Notes: a model not told the origin generated them from the letters alone. DNA of 64,000 nt from UBA6168 sp964423205 (GCA_964423205.1 CAYRDX010000004.1:55641-119640); one strand, 5' to 3'; positions 26,201 to 34,974 are shown, counted from the stretch's first letter. Translations and numbers: made by a program.

Positions 26201-26686
26201 TTACTCACCTACACTCGCCAAAATCTTTAAATAAAAGCCTTCTGACAAGTAGAAACCTGCATCTTTTCTCAATTCATCTATGACAGGTTTCACTGCGGCC
26301 AATCGTCGATTTTCCTTCAAGGTCAACAAAATGCCTATCATACCGATGGTGGGAATGCCCATTTTAGTTGCCTTTGCTCTGCCTTCCTTTTCATCAATCA
26401 GCAAAAAGTCGGCGTGCTTCTCAAGGGCAAGGACGATGGCTTCACTCTCCCCGGCATCCAGTTCCTTCCGCAATTTGTCAACAGAAACCATGTTGTGAAC
26501 GGGTTCCACATGCAGCCAATCCGCCGACCAGACAGGCGTCAGGTCGTAGCCCCTTTCTTCGAGGCGCTTCAACTCGTCACGAACGGCGAATGGCATCAAA
26601 ACCTGCTTTGAAAAGGAGGAAAGAAGGTGCAGCTTGCCGATTTTGAGCAAACAACTAATGGCGGTGGTGTCGGAGACGACCAGCAT
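26201..26686 (-). CDS. DUF3368 PIN-like toxin
   Basis: A 161-residue protein of the DUF3368 family, PIN-fold nucleases paired with UPF0175 proteins. Metal-binding acidic residues expected for PIN proteins are visible: the N-terminal VVSDTTAIS (Asp6), Glu in GESEAIVLA, and Asp in FLLIDEKEGR. It should cleave RNA when free of its partner. It starts 2 bases after the stop of the UPF0175 gene upstream on the minus strand, so the two form an operon. Intact by eye. Confidence 0.85.
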   Translation of the reverse strand: MLVVSDTTAISCLLKIGKLHLLSSFSKQVLMPFAVRDELKRLEERGYDLTPVWSADWLHVEPVHNMVSVDKLRKELDAGESEAIVLALEKHADFLLIDEKEGRAKATKMGIPTIGMIGILLTLKENRRLAAVKPVIDELRKDAGFYLSEGFYLKILASVGE

Positions 26687-26688
26687 TA

Positions 26689-26931
26689 TTAAAGGCGGAT
26701 TTGGCGGCTGAGCCTGAGGTCGTTTTCAAAATCCTCCTCAGAATAGGGCGCTTCGATTTTGCGTTGCCCAAGCAGTTCGAGGAAAGCCAACACGTCCAAC
26801 CCGGACAGTTCCTTTGCCTTGCCGAAATTGAGCAAGCCTGCTTCGTAAAGCACGATTGCCATTTCAATCTTGAACTCCTTTTCTGTCAGGGAAGATTGCC
26901 GTATGATGTCGTCTGAAATGAGGATGGGCAT
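26689..26931 (-). CDS. UPF0175 family antitoxin
   Basis: The frame opens at 27045 but the conserved part begins MPILISDDII at 26931, giving 80 residues. The family's helical core is clear (EFKIEMAIVLYEAGLLNFGKA split by the A-x-x-L-Y-x-x-G pattern; KAKELSGLDVLAFLELL, a helix-turn-helix-like segment; then a short GQRKIEAPYSEEDF tail). UPF0175 proteins accompany DUF3368 PIN toxins and are the presumed antitoxin and autoregulator. The order antitoxin then toxin fits. Confidence 0.85.
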   Translation of the reverse strand: MPILISDDIIRQSSLTEKEFKIEMAIVLYEAGLLNFGKAKELSGLDVLAFLELLGQRKIEAPYSEEDFENDLRLSRQIRL

Positions 26932-27077
26932 GGCGATTGAATTTCTTACAAAGTTAGTGAGGTTTTTGGGAAATGGAAACAGTATGCCGGGAGGCTTGGC
27001 ATCGCCAATACCCTCTGCTTCGTCCGACAATGCTGCGGCGGGCATGGGGGTTGTGAGCAGTGGCGGGAAGCAGATTG

Positions 27078-27379
27078 CTAAATCAAAAACTCCAAAGTAT
27101 CAGGATTCCTGCGGTTGTCCCAAAAATGGAGCAACTGGATTTCATGCTCTGCAATTCTGTAAAAAAGGGAAGTCTGTTTGGTGATAACCGCTTTGCGGAT
27201 GGAAGGTGACTTTTCGGAGGCGGGAAACAAGGCGGGTGTACGGCAATTCCATCCAGCACCTTGTCGGTTTTGTCGAGCAACTTGCGTGAGGCATCCCCGC
27301 CGAACTGCGTCCCGACATAGCCCAATAGCCCGGCAAACTCGTCTTCAGAGGTAGGCGACCATTTGATGGGCATGCTCAT
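27078..27379 (-). pseudogene. ParE/RelE-type toxin gene, frameshifted
   Basis: The N-terminal half reads in one frame (MPIKWSPTSEDEFAGLLGYV, then ASRKLLDKTDKVLDGIAVHPP) and the C-terminal half in another (FPASEKSPSIRKAVITKQ, LFYRIAEHEIQLLHFWDNRR, ending at the stop at 27078). Joined, they give a full-length ParE-like toxin of about 98 residues with the family pattern R-K-x-x-x-x-x-x-x-x-F-Y-R-I and F-W-D-x-R. A missing base around 27228-27235 explains the break. The ATG overlaps the stop of the restored antitoxin frame (ATGA). A sequencing error cannot be excluded. Confidence 0.75.
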
Positions 27380-27638
27380 TTTTCCTGGCTGAGTTTAGCC
27401 CTGAATTCTGCCATGCGGCCTCGTGCGGGATGCCTTCGCCATCGTCCAATTGCCCGATGGACAGCTTGATACGGCGCATTTGGGTTTCGGAGAGTTCATC
27501 CCAGAAGTCAATGTTTCCGGCTGTTTTTGGCTGTTGCGTGTCTAATTCAACCATACTTTTCAAAACCGTGAGCAGCCGCTCATCCTTGATTTTTGCTATC
27601 CGTTCGATTAACCAGAGTTTCTCTGCACGAATATCCAT
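27376..27638 (-). pseudogene. Antitoxin gene paired with the ParE-type toxin, frameshifted
   Basis: Starts MDIRAEKLWLIERIAKIKDE, typical of Bacteroidota addiction-module components whose C-terminus reads G-E-x-I-P-H-E-x-x-M-A. Here the frame departs after GEGIPHEA; one base further the sequence continues as MAEFRAKLSQEK and stops at 27376. Restoring one base near 27414-27422 recovers this normal ending and also creates the ATGA overlap with the toxin start. In the frame as it stands the protein is 97 residues with an abnormal tail running into the toxin. Confidence 0.72.
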
Positions 27639-28081
27639 GACCTGAAAATTTGCTTAGATAAAAATACGGGTTTTCGTGAAAAATCAGCCGGGCATTCTAA
27701 CCCACTGGAACCCCGGCTTATTTGAATATCTATAAGAAAAGCGAACTCTCAATTCTCCATTTTTAATTCTCAACTATCGCCTCCTTCACCGGCTCCCTGA
27801 ACACCAGCCCGAAGCGAGTTCGGGGCAGACTCTTATCTTCAAACACATCCGGTATCACAGGAATGGCACTGAATTCAGGTTTGGGTTTTGCCGATTCTGA
27901 AGGGTTGAATGTCAATAGCTTGACCTCTTGATGGCATGTGGCACAACGGTTCCGACTTTGCGTTCGGGCGGGTTTCGGAGCACAAAACTGTCAACCAGCA
28001 CTGAACTTGAATAGAAGCACAAATCTTGAAGTTTGCACATCACCCCGCCTTACGCAAAACCCGTGTTGGTGGCTGGCGTTT
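27639..28081. other. Intergenic region of 443 bases with decayed gene material
   Basis: No intact gene. It holds the remnant at 27763-27969 and, next to the DUF6398 gene, a 45-base block of the form seen between cassette-like genes in this phylum (CCCCGCCTTACGCAAAACCC at 28044-28063). Nothing else was recognised. Confidence 0.5.
27763..27969 (-). pseudogene. C-terminal gene remnant ending in FREPVKEAIVEN
   Basis: A continuous 68-codon minus-strand reading ends with TAA at 27763. It includes RCATCHQEVKLLTFNPS (a Cys-x2-Cys pair), and PDVFEDKSLPRTRFGLVF. The DVFEDKSLP piece is nearly the same as the ending of the remnant at 26012. The Cys pair followed by a strand recalls the C-terminus of IS91-type transposases, but that is only a guess. 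There is no start. Confidence 0.45.
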
Positions 28082-28579
28082 TCATCGTGTCGTGAATGAA
28101 ATGTCTTTACCTTCTGCACGTGCTTGCCTTACTGCTTGTTGATATTGTTCTGGTAAAGTGTCTAACGGAACAATAAGTCCGTCAACCATTACAAGATTTG
28201 CAAACGGGTTGCTGTCTTGCATTTTCTTGGTTGAAAATTCATTGTCCCAACGGTCAAGTTTTAGCAAATCTCGAATTTGTTTTGATTTGTTTCCAGTCGT
28301 TGACTTACTTGTCCCGAAAAAATTGTTAATGTCGTCTACGGAAAGATATGGCTCAAAGGATTTGTCAAATAAAAAATTGATTGTCCCGAGTGCGTGAATA
28401 ATTGCAGCTGCCCAAATTTGTGGTTGTCCAGTTGTAAATGGAACACTTCGTTTGCGTCCCAGTTTTTGTGTCAGCCGTTCGGCAAGTTCAAAATATTCTT
28501 CATCAAGTTTTTTTGCACAAAACTCTCTCACAAGGTCAAGAATTTTTTGCTTTTGTTCTTCTATTTTTTGTTTGTCCAT
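28082..28579 (-). CDS. DUF6398 domain protein
   Basis: The frame opens at 28690, but the Met at 28579 (MDKQKIEEQKQKILDL) starts the conserved part, giving 165 residues. The family pattern is visible: FCAKKLDEEYFELAERL, GQPQIWAAAIIHALGTINFLF and ISVDDIN-like LSVDDINNFFGTSKSTT, the last being a helix-turn-helix-like segment. Function unknown. Members are often carried as accessory genes, and here it neighbours toxin-antitoxin genes and decayed sequence. Confidence 0.8.
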   Translation of the reverse strand: MDKQKIEEQKQKILDLVREFCAKKLDEEYFELAERLTQKLGRKRSVPFTTGQPQIWAAAIIHALGTINFLFDKSFEPYLSVDDINNFFGTSKSTTGNKSKQIRDLLKLDRWDNEFSTKKMQDSNPFANLVMVDGLIVPLDTLPEQYQQAVRQARAEGKDISFTTR

Positions 28580-28841
28580 TCCGATACTGTCATTTGAGTT
28601 TGTAATGTCGTCTACGCTTGCCACCAACATTGGTATACACGCCATTTGGCAAATATTTTTTCTATGTCCAAATCTACTCATTAGTTGCAAAAAAATTTCG
28701 AAAACTCCCAGGCTGGTGTCAGTATCCTTTAACTTTTAAACTCTTAAGAAAACTCCGTATCAATAGATTCCCCCACATGTAATAATAGTTACGAACCTAC
28801 ACTCAAGCACCTTCGTAGTTTTACCCCTTCAAACTGAAATC

Positions 28842-29084
28842 ATGAACCTCAACCTGTTTTCTAATTGGCATTTCATGCGCATTCTGAGGGCCGGTGTTGC
28901 CTTATGGGCTCTGGTGGAATATTCCACCACCCATGACATGCTGTTTTTATTCTTCGGTGGTTTTTTTGCCATACAGGCCATTTTTAATGTGGGATGCTGT
29001 GGGTCTTCAGGCTGCGCAACTTCTCCAAATCCTGCCAAAAAAGAATCAGTTACCAAAGAAGTTGAATTCGAAGAAGTGAAGTAA
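28842..29084 (+). CDS. Small membrane protein with Cys-rich segment
   Basis: An 80-residue protein with two hydrophobic helices (residues 12-28 and 32-50, YgaP/DUF2892-like in pattern: RILRAGVALWALVEY and FLFFGGFFAIQAIFNV) followed by GCCGSSGCA, three clustered Cys that could bind a metal or be redox active, and a polar acidic tail. It stands about 280 bases upstream of the molybdenum hydroxylase genes on the same strand, though the gap makes cotranscription uncertain. Confidence 0.7.
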   Translation: MNLNLFSNWHFMRILRAGVALWALVEYSTTHDMLFLFFGGFFAIQAIFNVGCCGSSGCATSPNPAKKESVTKEVEFEEVK

Positions 29085-29360
29085 TTATCCTTCGGCTACC
29101 CGCCTATTCTTCGCATTTTAGTTGTTATGACAATCTCCTGCTATCAGTAGAAATACCGGCACCTTATGCCAGTGACTTCCACTGTATTCATTCAAGTTTA
29201 GTTTGCTGCTTTGAAAATGTGTTCCCGCCATTACTTTTTGTAACTATCCAATTTGACTATCACAATAATCCGCCTGGGTTTGCTAACTTCACTGGTCAAA
29301 ATCAAGCTATGCCCGTAATGAGCAAATTGTGACGTAACCATTCATTCAATCTTCACCATC

Positions 29361-29816
29361 ATGGCAATATTCAACTTAAACATCAACGGACAGAATAAAA
29401 AAGTGGATGTTGATCCGGACACCCCCATGCTTTGGGTGCTCAGGGATCACCTCAAACTGAAAGGCACCAAATACGGATGCGGTGCTGCGCAATGCGGTTC
29501 CTGCAACATTCACCTGGATGGTGAAGTGGTGGCATCCTGTAATATTGCGGTATCCGATGTGGGAAATCAGAAGGTCATTACCATTGAAGGTATTTCTGAA
29601 AATGGCGAACATCCGGTACAGAAAGCCTGGCTGGAGCACAATGCCTCACAATGCGGCTACTGTCAGCCCGGACAAATCATGTCGGCAGTGGCTTTGCTCA
29701 AGTCCAATCCCAATCCAAGCGATCAGGAAATCGAAGATGCCATGAGTGGGAACATTTGCCGCTGTGGTACTTATAAACGCATCAAAGATGCCATAAAAAC
29801 TGCTGCCCGTACTTAA
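29361..29816 (+). CDS. (2Fe-2S) subunit of a molybdenum hydroxylase (isoquinoline 1-oxidoreductase alpha type)
   Basis: A 151-residue protein with two [2Fe-2S] sites: the plant-type ferredoxin site CGAAQCGSCNIH plus the later Cys in VVASC, and the C-terminal helical site CGYCQPGQ...CRCGTY. The small size and lack of a FAD subunit place it with the IorA-type group. It passes electrons from the molybdopterin subunit encoded 90 bases downstream to an acceptor, probably a c-type cytochrome not seen here. Confidence 0.93.
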   Translation: MAIFNLNINGQNKKVDVDPDTPMLWVLRDHLKLKGTKYGCGAAQCGSCNIHLDGEVVASCNIAVSDVGNQKVITIEGISENGEHPVQKAWLEHNASQCGYCQPGQIMSAVALLKSNPNPSDQEIEDAMSGNICRCGTYKRIKDAIKTAART

Positions 29817-29905
29817 CCGGGTTATTCAGAGTTGATAAGCAACCTTATCAACGCATTATTTCCTGGCATTTTCAGTGCCCATATTTTCATCAAAAAAGAA
29901 AGAAA

Positions 29906-32152
29906 ATGACAACTGTAAATATAAAAATCGGAAGAAGATCTTTCATCAAGCGCTCTGCCATGGCAGGCGGCGGACTCATGCTCGGCTTTAACTGGTTTGC
30001 CTCTTTAGAAGCCAATGCTAAGAATGCAATGGGCATGCCGGAGGAATGGTCCCAAATCAATGCTTATTTAAAAATTGCTGAGGATGGTGTAATTACCATT
30101 ATGGCGCCCAATCCGGAAATCGGAACGGATGTGACGACTTCCCTGCCCATGCTGATAGCTGACGAGCTCGATGCGGACTGGGGAAAGGTGGTCGTTGAAC
30201 AAGCCCCTTTCAATCCGAAATTGTATGGGAATCAGTTTACGGGGGGCAGCATGGCCATTTACACCAGATGGCAGGGCTTGAGAACTACCGGAGCTACTGC
30301 CAGACAGATGTTGAAGGAAGCAGCAGCCCAGGCCTGGAAGGTGCCCGTTTCTGAAATTAGTACAAAGGCAGGTGTACTATACCACAAAGCCAGCGGAAAA
30401 TCTGCTGGTTATGGTGAAATGGCATCAGCAGCAGCAAAAATACCTGTCCCGCAAAAAGTGGAACTGAAAGACTCGAAAGATTTCAACATCATTGGCACTT
30501 CCCGCACCAATCTGGATGCGTTGAAAATGGTGACCGGAAAAGCAACTTATACCTCTGATGTAGACCGTGAGGGAATGCTGATTGCCATGGTTGCTATTCC
30601 ACCTGCCTTTGGCATGAAACTGAAATCATTCGATGCCAGCTCTGTGAAATCGATGCCAGGCATCAGAGAAGTTTTTTCTTTTAAAACATACGAGGACGAT
30701 TACAAAAGAAGCTGGGTGGATACCAATGCATTCCCGGAGTTGGTGGCCATTGTTGGCAATTCAACCTGGGAGGTGGAGCAAGCGAAATACAAGCTGAAAG
30801 TGGAATGGGAGCCCATTGCAGAAACGAATTACACCATGGCTGGCTGGGGCGGTGACCAAAACGTAGTGGTTCCTGCCGGTCTCGAAAGCACATCTGACCA
30901 TAAGGCGAAAATGTTGGAAGCAGCCAACAAACCCGGAAGAGTGGTGCGCAAAGACGGCGATCCTGAAGAAGCTTTTAAGAATGCTGCTAAGGTCATTGAG
31001 CGCAGGTATTCAGCACCTTTCCTGTCGCATGCCACTATGGAACCTGTAGTCTGTTTTGCCCATTACACCGGCGATAAACTGGAAGTTGCCGGACCTATGC
31101 AGGCACCTGATGCTACTTCAAAGACCCTGTCGGTAAGGATAGGATTACCGGTCGAAAAAATTCACATCCAGTTGACCCGTGTGGGAGGAGGATTCGGACG
31201 CCATTTTTATGCACACTCTGCGATAGAGGCGTCGGTGATTTCTCAAAAAGTGAAAGCCCCGGTGAAACTGATTTACACCCGTGAGGATGATATGAAGATG
31301 GGGGTATTCCGTCCGGCATATTATGTCGTTTACCGAGCAGCCCTCGATGCACAAAATAACCTCATCGGACTTCATGTGAAAGCCGGAGGAGTGCCTGAAA
31401 GTCCATTGAATGCCAACGCCTTTCCGGCCGGCGCGGTGCCTAACTACCTGGCAGAAGAATTTACCATCAACTCCAATATCTCGGTTGGTGCATTCCGGGC
31501 ACCCGGTGTAAACTTCATGGCCGGTGCCGAGCAGTCTTTTCTGGATGAGGTTGCTGAACTTGCCGGAAAAGACCCCATTGAGTTCCGTCTCGAACTGTTC
31601 AAAAGGGCCAAAGAAAAGCCTGTCGGTACCCGAAACAACTACGACATCGCCCGCTATGTTGGCGTAATCGAACAAATAAGGGAAAAATCCGGATGGGGTA
31701 AAAACTCCTCCGGCAAAAATCGCGGAATGGCCGCTTACTATTGCCACAACAGTTATGTAGCGCATGTTGTGGATGTGGTTTTAGAAAATGGCCAACCCAG
31801 GGTAGACAAGGTCTGCACGGTTGTTGATTGCGGTATAGTGGTCAACCCGGATGGCGCCACCAATATGGTACAGGGGAATGTGGTAGATGGAGTAGGTCAT
31901 GCCATGTATGGTGAAATGACCTTTTCAAAAGGAGCTATCGATAAAGCTAATTTCGGAAAGTACCGGTTGATTCGCCACCACGAAGCTCCCAGAAATATGG
32001 AAGTGTTTTTTGTACAAAACGAAATAGCACCGACCGGAATAGGCGAGCCGCCCTTCCCACCAGTTTTTGGTGCATTGGCAAACGCACTATACAAAGCAAC
32101 AGGAAAGCGTTATTATCACCAGCCTTTCATCAAAAACAGTTTTGACATGTAA
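29906..32152 (+). CDS. Molybdopterin-binding subunit of aldehyde/xanthine-type dehydrogenase (IorB type), Tat-exported
   Basis: A 748-residue large subunit. Residues 8-13 (RRSFIK) and the following AGGGLMLGF form a twin-arginine signal, so the holoenzyme is exported folded, with its cofactor. Molybdopterin-binding motifs are visible: GGGFGRHFY, VGAFRAPGVN, and the terminal region IGEPPFPPVFGAL holding the catalytic Glu (in GEPP). Together with the Fe-S subunit it forms an enzyme of the isoquinoline 1-oxidoreductase group, which oxidises aldehydes or N-heterocycles. The actual substrate is unknown. No dedicated chaperone (XdhC) is in the window. Confidence 0.92.
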   Translation: MTTVNIKIGRRSFIKRSAMAGGGLMLGFNWFASLEANAKNAMGMPEEWSQINAYLKIAEDGVITIMAPNPEIGTDVTTSLPMLIADELDADWGKVVVEQAPFNPKLYGNQFTGGSMAIYTRWQGLRTTGATARQMLKEAAAQAWKVPVSEISTKAGVLYHKASGKSAGYGEMASAAAKIPVPQKVELKDSKDFNIIGTSRTNLDALKMVTGKATYTSDVDREGMLIAMVAIPPAFGMKLKSFDASSVKSMPGIREVFSFKTYEDDYKRSWVDTNAFPELVAIVGNSTWEVEQAKYKLKVEWEPIAETNYTMAGWGGDQNVVVPAGLESTSDHKAKMLEAANKPGRVVRKDGDPEEAFKNAAKVIERRYSAPFLSHATMEPVVCFAHYTGDKLEVAGPMQAPDATSKTLSVRIGLPVEKIHIQLTRVGGGFGRHFYAHSAIEASVISQKVKAPVKLIYTREDDMKMGVFRPAYYVVYRAALDAQNNLIGLHVKAGGVPESPLNANAFPAGAVPNYLAEEFTINSNISVGAFRAPGVNFMAGAEQSFLDEVAELAGKDPIEFRLELFKRAKEKPVGTRNNYDIARYVGVIEQIREKSGWGKNSSGKNRGMAAYYCHNSYVAHVVDVVLENGQPRVDKVCTVVDCGIVVNPDGATNMVQGNVVDGVGHAMYGEMTFSKGAIDKANFGKYRLIRHHEAPRNMEVFFVQNEIAPTGIGEPPFPPVFGALANALYKATGKRYYHQPFIKNSFDM

Positions 32153-32218
32153 TAGGAGGCCGTGAAGTGTCGGTCCTATAATCCGGTATTAGTAAACACT
32201 TGAAAGTGGCAGTTTGGG

Positions 32219-32584
32219 TTAAACAGGCTGCCCAAACATAATTCTGTGCCCATCTATAGTGATGATACCGAACTCCCGCATACCCCAGGGTTTGCTGCCC
32301 AAAGCATAGTGAATTTCGGCGCCGTTTGTCAGGAGTTCTTTGTACAATTCATCCACATCTTCCACCTGCACATAGGCAAAGTAGGAATGGTTGCGGGTCT
32401 CAAAAGCCGAGCGGTCATCGGAGCACTCACCGAGCATCACAACGAAGCTTTCCCGGCGCAACTGATGCCAGCCATCCTGAGCCCAGTCTGATGTAAAGCC
32501 GAGTTTTTCCATGTAATACCTGGCTGAAGCGGCCAGGTTTTGCACAGCCAGTACGTGGCGGGTTTCAACTATATTTGGTTTCAT
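32219..32584 (-). CDS. VOC superfamily (glyoxalase/bleomycin resistance-like) protein
   Basis: The frame extends up to 32680, but homology begins MKPNIVETRHVLAVQNL at 32584, giving 121 residues, the normal length of a single VOC domain. Two beta-alpha-beta-beta-beta modules are visible (VLAVQNLAASARYYMEKLG; YVQVEDVDELYKELLTNG), ending GHRIMFGQP. Such proteins bind small molecules or metals as dimers; the activity is not predictable. It runs opposite to the genes around it. Confidence 0.85.
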   Translation of the reverse strand: MKPNIVETRHVLAVQNLAASARYYMEKLGFTSDWAQDGWHQLRRESFVVMLGECSDDRSAFETRNHSYFAYVQVEDVDELYKELLTNGAEIHYALGSKPWGMREFGIITIDGHRIMFGQPV

Positions 32585-32750
32585 CTTTGATTTCATTTTT
32601 GGACAATTCTGCGGAGATTGGAATTTTCTGCATGGCTTTGTTATCGCAGCCATTTGGCTCAATTCAACTTGCTGGCCCAATCTATTTCGTTTTGCAGAAG
32701 TTTTGGAAAAAACCTAAGCTTTCCGTGAATATCTTACTTTCGAATCTGAG

Positions 32751-32860
32751 TAATGAGTCCAAAAAATTGCCAAATTTTTTATTTAACCACTTGAAAATCT
32801 GTTGCAAAACTTTTTACCCCTTCGGGGTTGCCTTTTGCCTTTTTACTTTTGCCTTTTTAT
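32751..32860 (+). repeat. Family B dispersed repeat, copy in front of the PmoA-family gene
   Basis: About 110 bases beginning TAATGAGTC, followed by TTGCCAAATT, ACTTGAAAATC and GTTG(C/G)AAAACTTTTT, and ending in TGCCTTTTTACTTTTGCC-type units. The same order is found at 40658-40756 and, inverted, at 50223-50329. This copy has an inserted CCCCTTCGGGG hairpin. It ends 27 bases before the ATG at 32887. Confidence 0.75.
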
Positions 32861-32886
32861 TTGTGTTTCATTATTCGAATCATAAC

Positions 32887-33831
32887 ATGCTTAAAGCAAT
32901 TTTTTTTGTAGCCTTTTCCGCTCTCTTTACCGCTCAAATTTTTTGTCAGCAACCTAAGGTGAAGTCTGAAAAACAAGACAGTGCGGTCGTGATTTCCATC
33001 GGCGGGAGCCCTGTTTTGTCCTATTTTTTTGAAACAAAATATCCCCCAACAGGCGTGGATACTGCTTTCCGGCGCAGTGCTTTCATCCACCCGCTGCGCA
33101 CATTGAAAGGACATGAACTGACACGCCTCCAGCCTTCCGACCACTACCACCACTTCGGGATTTGGAATGCCTGGACACAGGTGGCTTATGAGGGCGACAC
33201 TCTCGATTTTTGGAATTTGTTAAAAAAGGAAGGCACCGTCCGTTTTGCCGGTTTTAAAAACATAGACCAGGATGGCTTTACAGCATTGCAGGAGTCTGTT
33301 GTTTTAAAAAACGGTACCCAAAAGACAGCATTGAAGGAACGCTTCAGCATTAAAGTCAGTCTAAGCACGGAGGATTACTACTTAGTAGATTTCGACATAG
33401 AATTTGCCTGTGGCACCGCCAGCCCCTTCCACATTTTGCAGTACCGCTATGCCGGCCTTTGCTGGCGCACCACTGGCGAGTGGGACAATAAAAACAGCGA
33501 GGTGCTGACATCTGATGGACATACCAGACTAGATGCGGATAACACCGTAGCCCGATGGTTTATTGCACAGGGCAGTTTAGGCAAGGACTACGGCGGTGGG
33601 GTAATGCTTTCCCATCCAACCAACTACAATCACCCTGAACCGCTGCGAGTATGGCCCATCGACCAGTATGGCCGGGGCGACCTCATGGCTATGTTTTCAC
33701 CAACCAAAACTACTGACTGGTTGATGGAGCCGAGCAAAACCTACCGACTTCGTTACCGGCTCGTGGTATTTGATGGCAAAATGACAAGGGAAAAGGCACA
33801 AGTGTTTTGGGAGAAATATGCGAAGGAATAG
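32887..33831 (+). CDS. PmoA family protein (DUF6807), secreted
   Basis: The open frame begins far upstream at 32575, but the first 104 codons run through a dispersed repeat and antisense of the VOC gene. The ATG at 32887 starts a good signal peptide (MLKAIFFVAFSALFTAQIF), giving 314 residues. The rest has the PmoA fold signature: LSYFFETKYPPTGVD, FIHPLRTLKGHELT, and the His-rich SDHYHHFGIWNAW, probably a metal or sugar site. These jelly-roll proteins are often encoded with sugar-utilisation genes in Bacteroidota; the function of this one is unknown. Confidence 0.85.
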   Translation: MLKAIFFVAFSALFTAQIFCQQPKVKSEKQDSAVVISIGGSPVLSYFFETKYPPTGVDTAFRRSAFIHPLRTLKGHELTRLQPSDHYHHFGIWNAWTQVAYEGDTLDFWNLLKKEGTVRFAGFKNIDQDGFTALQESVVLKNGTQKTALKERFSIKVSLSTEDYYLVDFDIEFACGTASPFHILQYRYAGLCWRTTGEWDNKNSEVLTSDGHTRLDADNTVARWFIAQGSLGKDYGGGVMLSHPTNYNHPEPLRVWPIDQYGRGDLMAMFSPTKTTDWLMEPSKTYRLRYRLVVFDGKMTREKAQVFWEKYAKE

Positions 33832-34086
33832 ATATCCTGAACCGTCCAATAATCCTTCTTTGGTTATAAAACACTGTTAGGTAGTTCATAGGACAGGCTT
33901 TAGCTTCTCCCTTTTCGTTGTTCCTTTTGCCAAAGCAGTTGTGATCAGCTCAAGAATTTTGATTCTGAAATTATTTAGCTTTATTTAAACCTCGTTTGGG
34001 TCGGAAACCAATGGCAAGTTGTTTTTGCGACCGGGAATAATCATACACTCATCCAATCACATTGATTAAGAAAAAACTTGACCTAC

Positions 34087-34974
34087 ATGAAAAAACTCAG
34101 AAAAGAAGACATCAAGCAGGAAGTATTTGAACTGTACGACGACTATGCCCACAGCCGTCTCGACCGGAGGCAGTTTATGGATAAATTGTCTGTCTATGCG
34201 GTTGGGGGGCTGACAGTGCCCGCCCTGCTCAGTTTCATCATGCCAAACTACAAGGACTCCATCCAAATCCCGCAAAACGACCCCAGGTTAAAATCCGAAT
34301 TCATCGGGTACGACTCCCCAAAAGGCGCAGGCAAAATGAAAGGTTTGTTATCCAGGCCTGCCGGCAATCAGGCCAAATTGCCCGGCATCGTAGTTGTTCA
34401 CGAAAACCGTGGGCTCAATCCACATATCGAAGATGTGGCACGCCGGGCCGCTTATGAAGGCTTTATCTCCCTCGCCCCGGATGCACTTGCTCCACTCGGT
34501 GGTTATCCCGGTAGCGACGACAAAGGCAGGGAATTGCAGGCCAAAAGAGATAGGGAAGAAATGTTGCAGGATTTTATCGCTGCCTTCGAACACCTGAAAA
34601 CACATCCCGAATGCAACGGGAAAATTGGCGTAGTTGGTTTCTGTTTCGGCGGCTGGGTTTCCAACATGATGGCAGTGCGTGTGCCCGATTTAATGGCAGC
34701 CGTACCGTTTTATGGAGGTCAACCCACCGCGGAGGATGTTCCGAACATCAAAGCGCCGCTGCTCTTGCACTTTGCCGCTCTCGACAAAAGGGTGAACGAA
34801 GGGTGGCCGGCCTACGCAGCAGCATTGCAGGACAACAATAAGGAATACAGCGCCCACTTGTACCCGAGCGTAAACCACGGATTTCACAATGATTCCACGC
34901 CACGCTACGATTATACCGCGGCACGACTGGCCTGGGAGCGTACGATTGAATTTTTCAGGGCAAAACTGAAATAG
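34087..34974 (+). CDS. Dienelactone hydrolase family protein
   Basis: A TTG at 34078 opens the frame, but the ATG at 34087 (MKKLRKEDIK) is preferred, giving 295 residues. Residues 20-60 include DRRQFMDKL followed by a hydrophobic stretch (YAVGGLTVPALLSF) resembling a twin-arginine-like export signal placed after a 20-residue lead, a form common in this branch. The alpha/beta hydrolase domain has the DLH triad: nucleophile Cys in GFCFGG, Asp in AALDKRV, and His in VNHGFHND. It may hydrolyse lactones or esters. No pathway context. Confidence 0.88.
   Translation: MKKLRKEDIKQEVFELYDDYAHSRLDRRQFMDKLSVYAVGGLTVPALLSFIMPNYKDSIQIPQNDPRLKSEFIGYDSPKGAGKMKGLLSRPAGNQAKLPGIVVVHENRGLNPHIEDVARRAAYEGFISLAPDALAPLGGYPGSDDKGRELQAKRDREEMLQDFIAAFEHLKTHPECNGKIGVVGFCFGGWVSNMMAVRVPDLMAAVPFYGGQPTAEDVPNIKAPLLLHFAALDKRVNEGWPAYAAALQDNNKEYSAHLYPSVNHGFHNDSTPRYDYTAARLAWERTIEFFRAKLK

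Noticed and set aside
26655..26867. 70-codon minus-strand frame overlapping the UPF0175 gene
   Set aside because: It is an out-of-frame shadow of a recognised family member.
29085..29360. Possible RNA gene or riboswitch before the molybdenum hydroxylase genes
   Set aside because: No conserved motif (for example of a Moco riboswitch) or strong hairpin could be recognised by eye.
32575..32886. 104-codon N-terminal extension of the PmoA-family frame
   Set aside because: It runs through a dispersed repeat and antisense of the VOC gene; a proper signal peptide begins at 32887.
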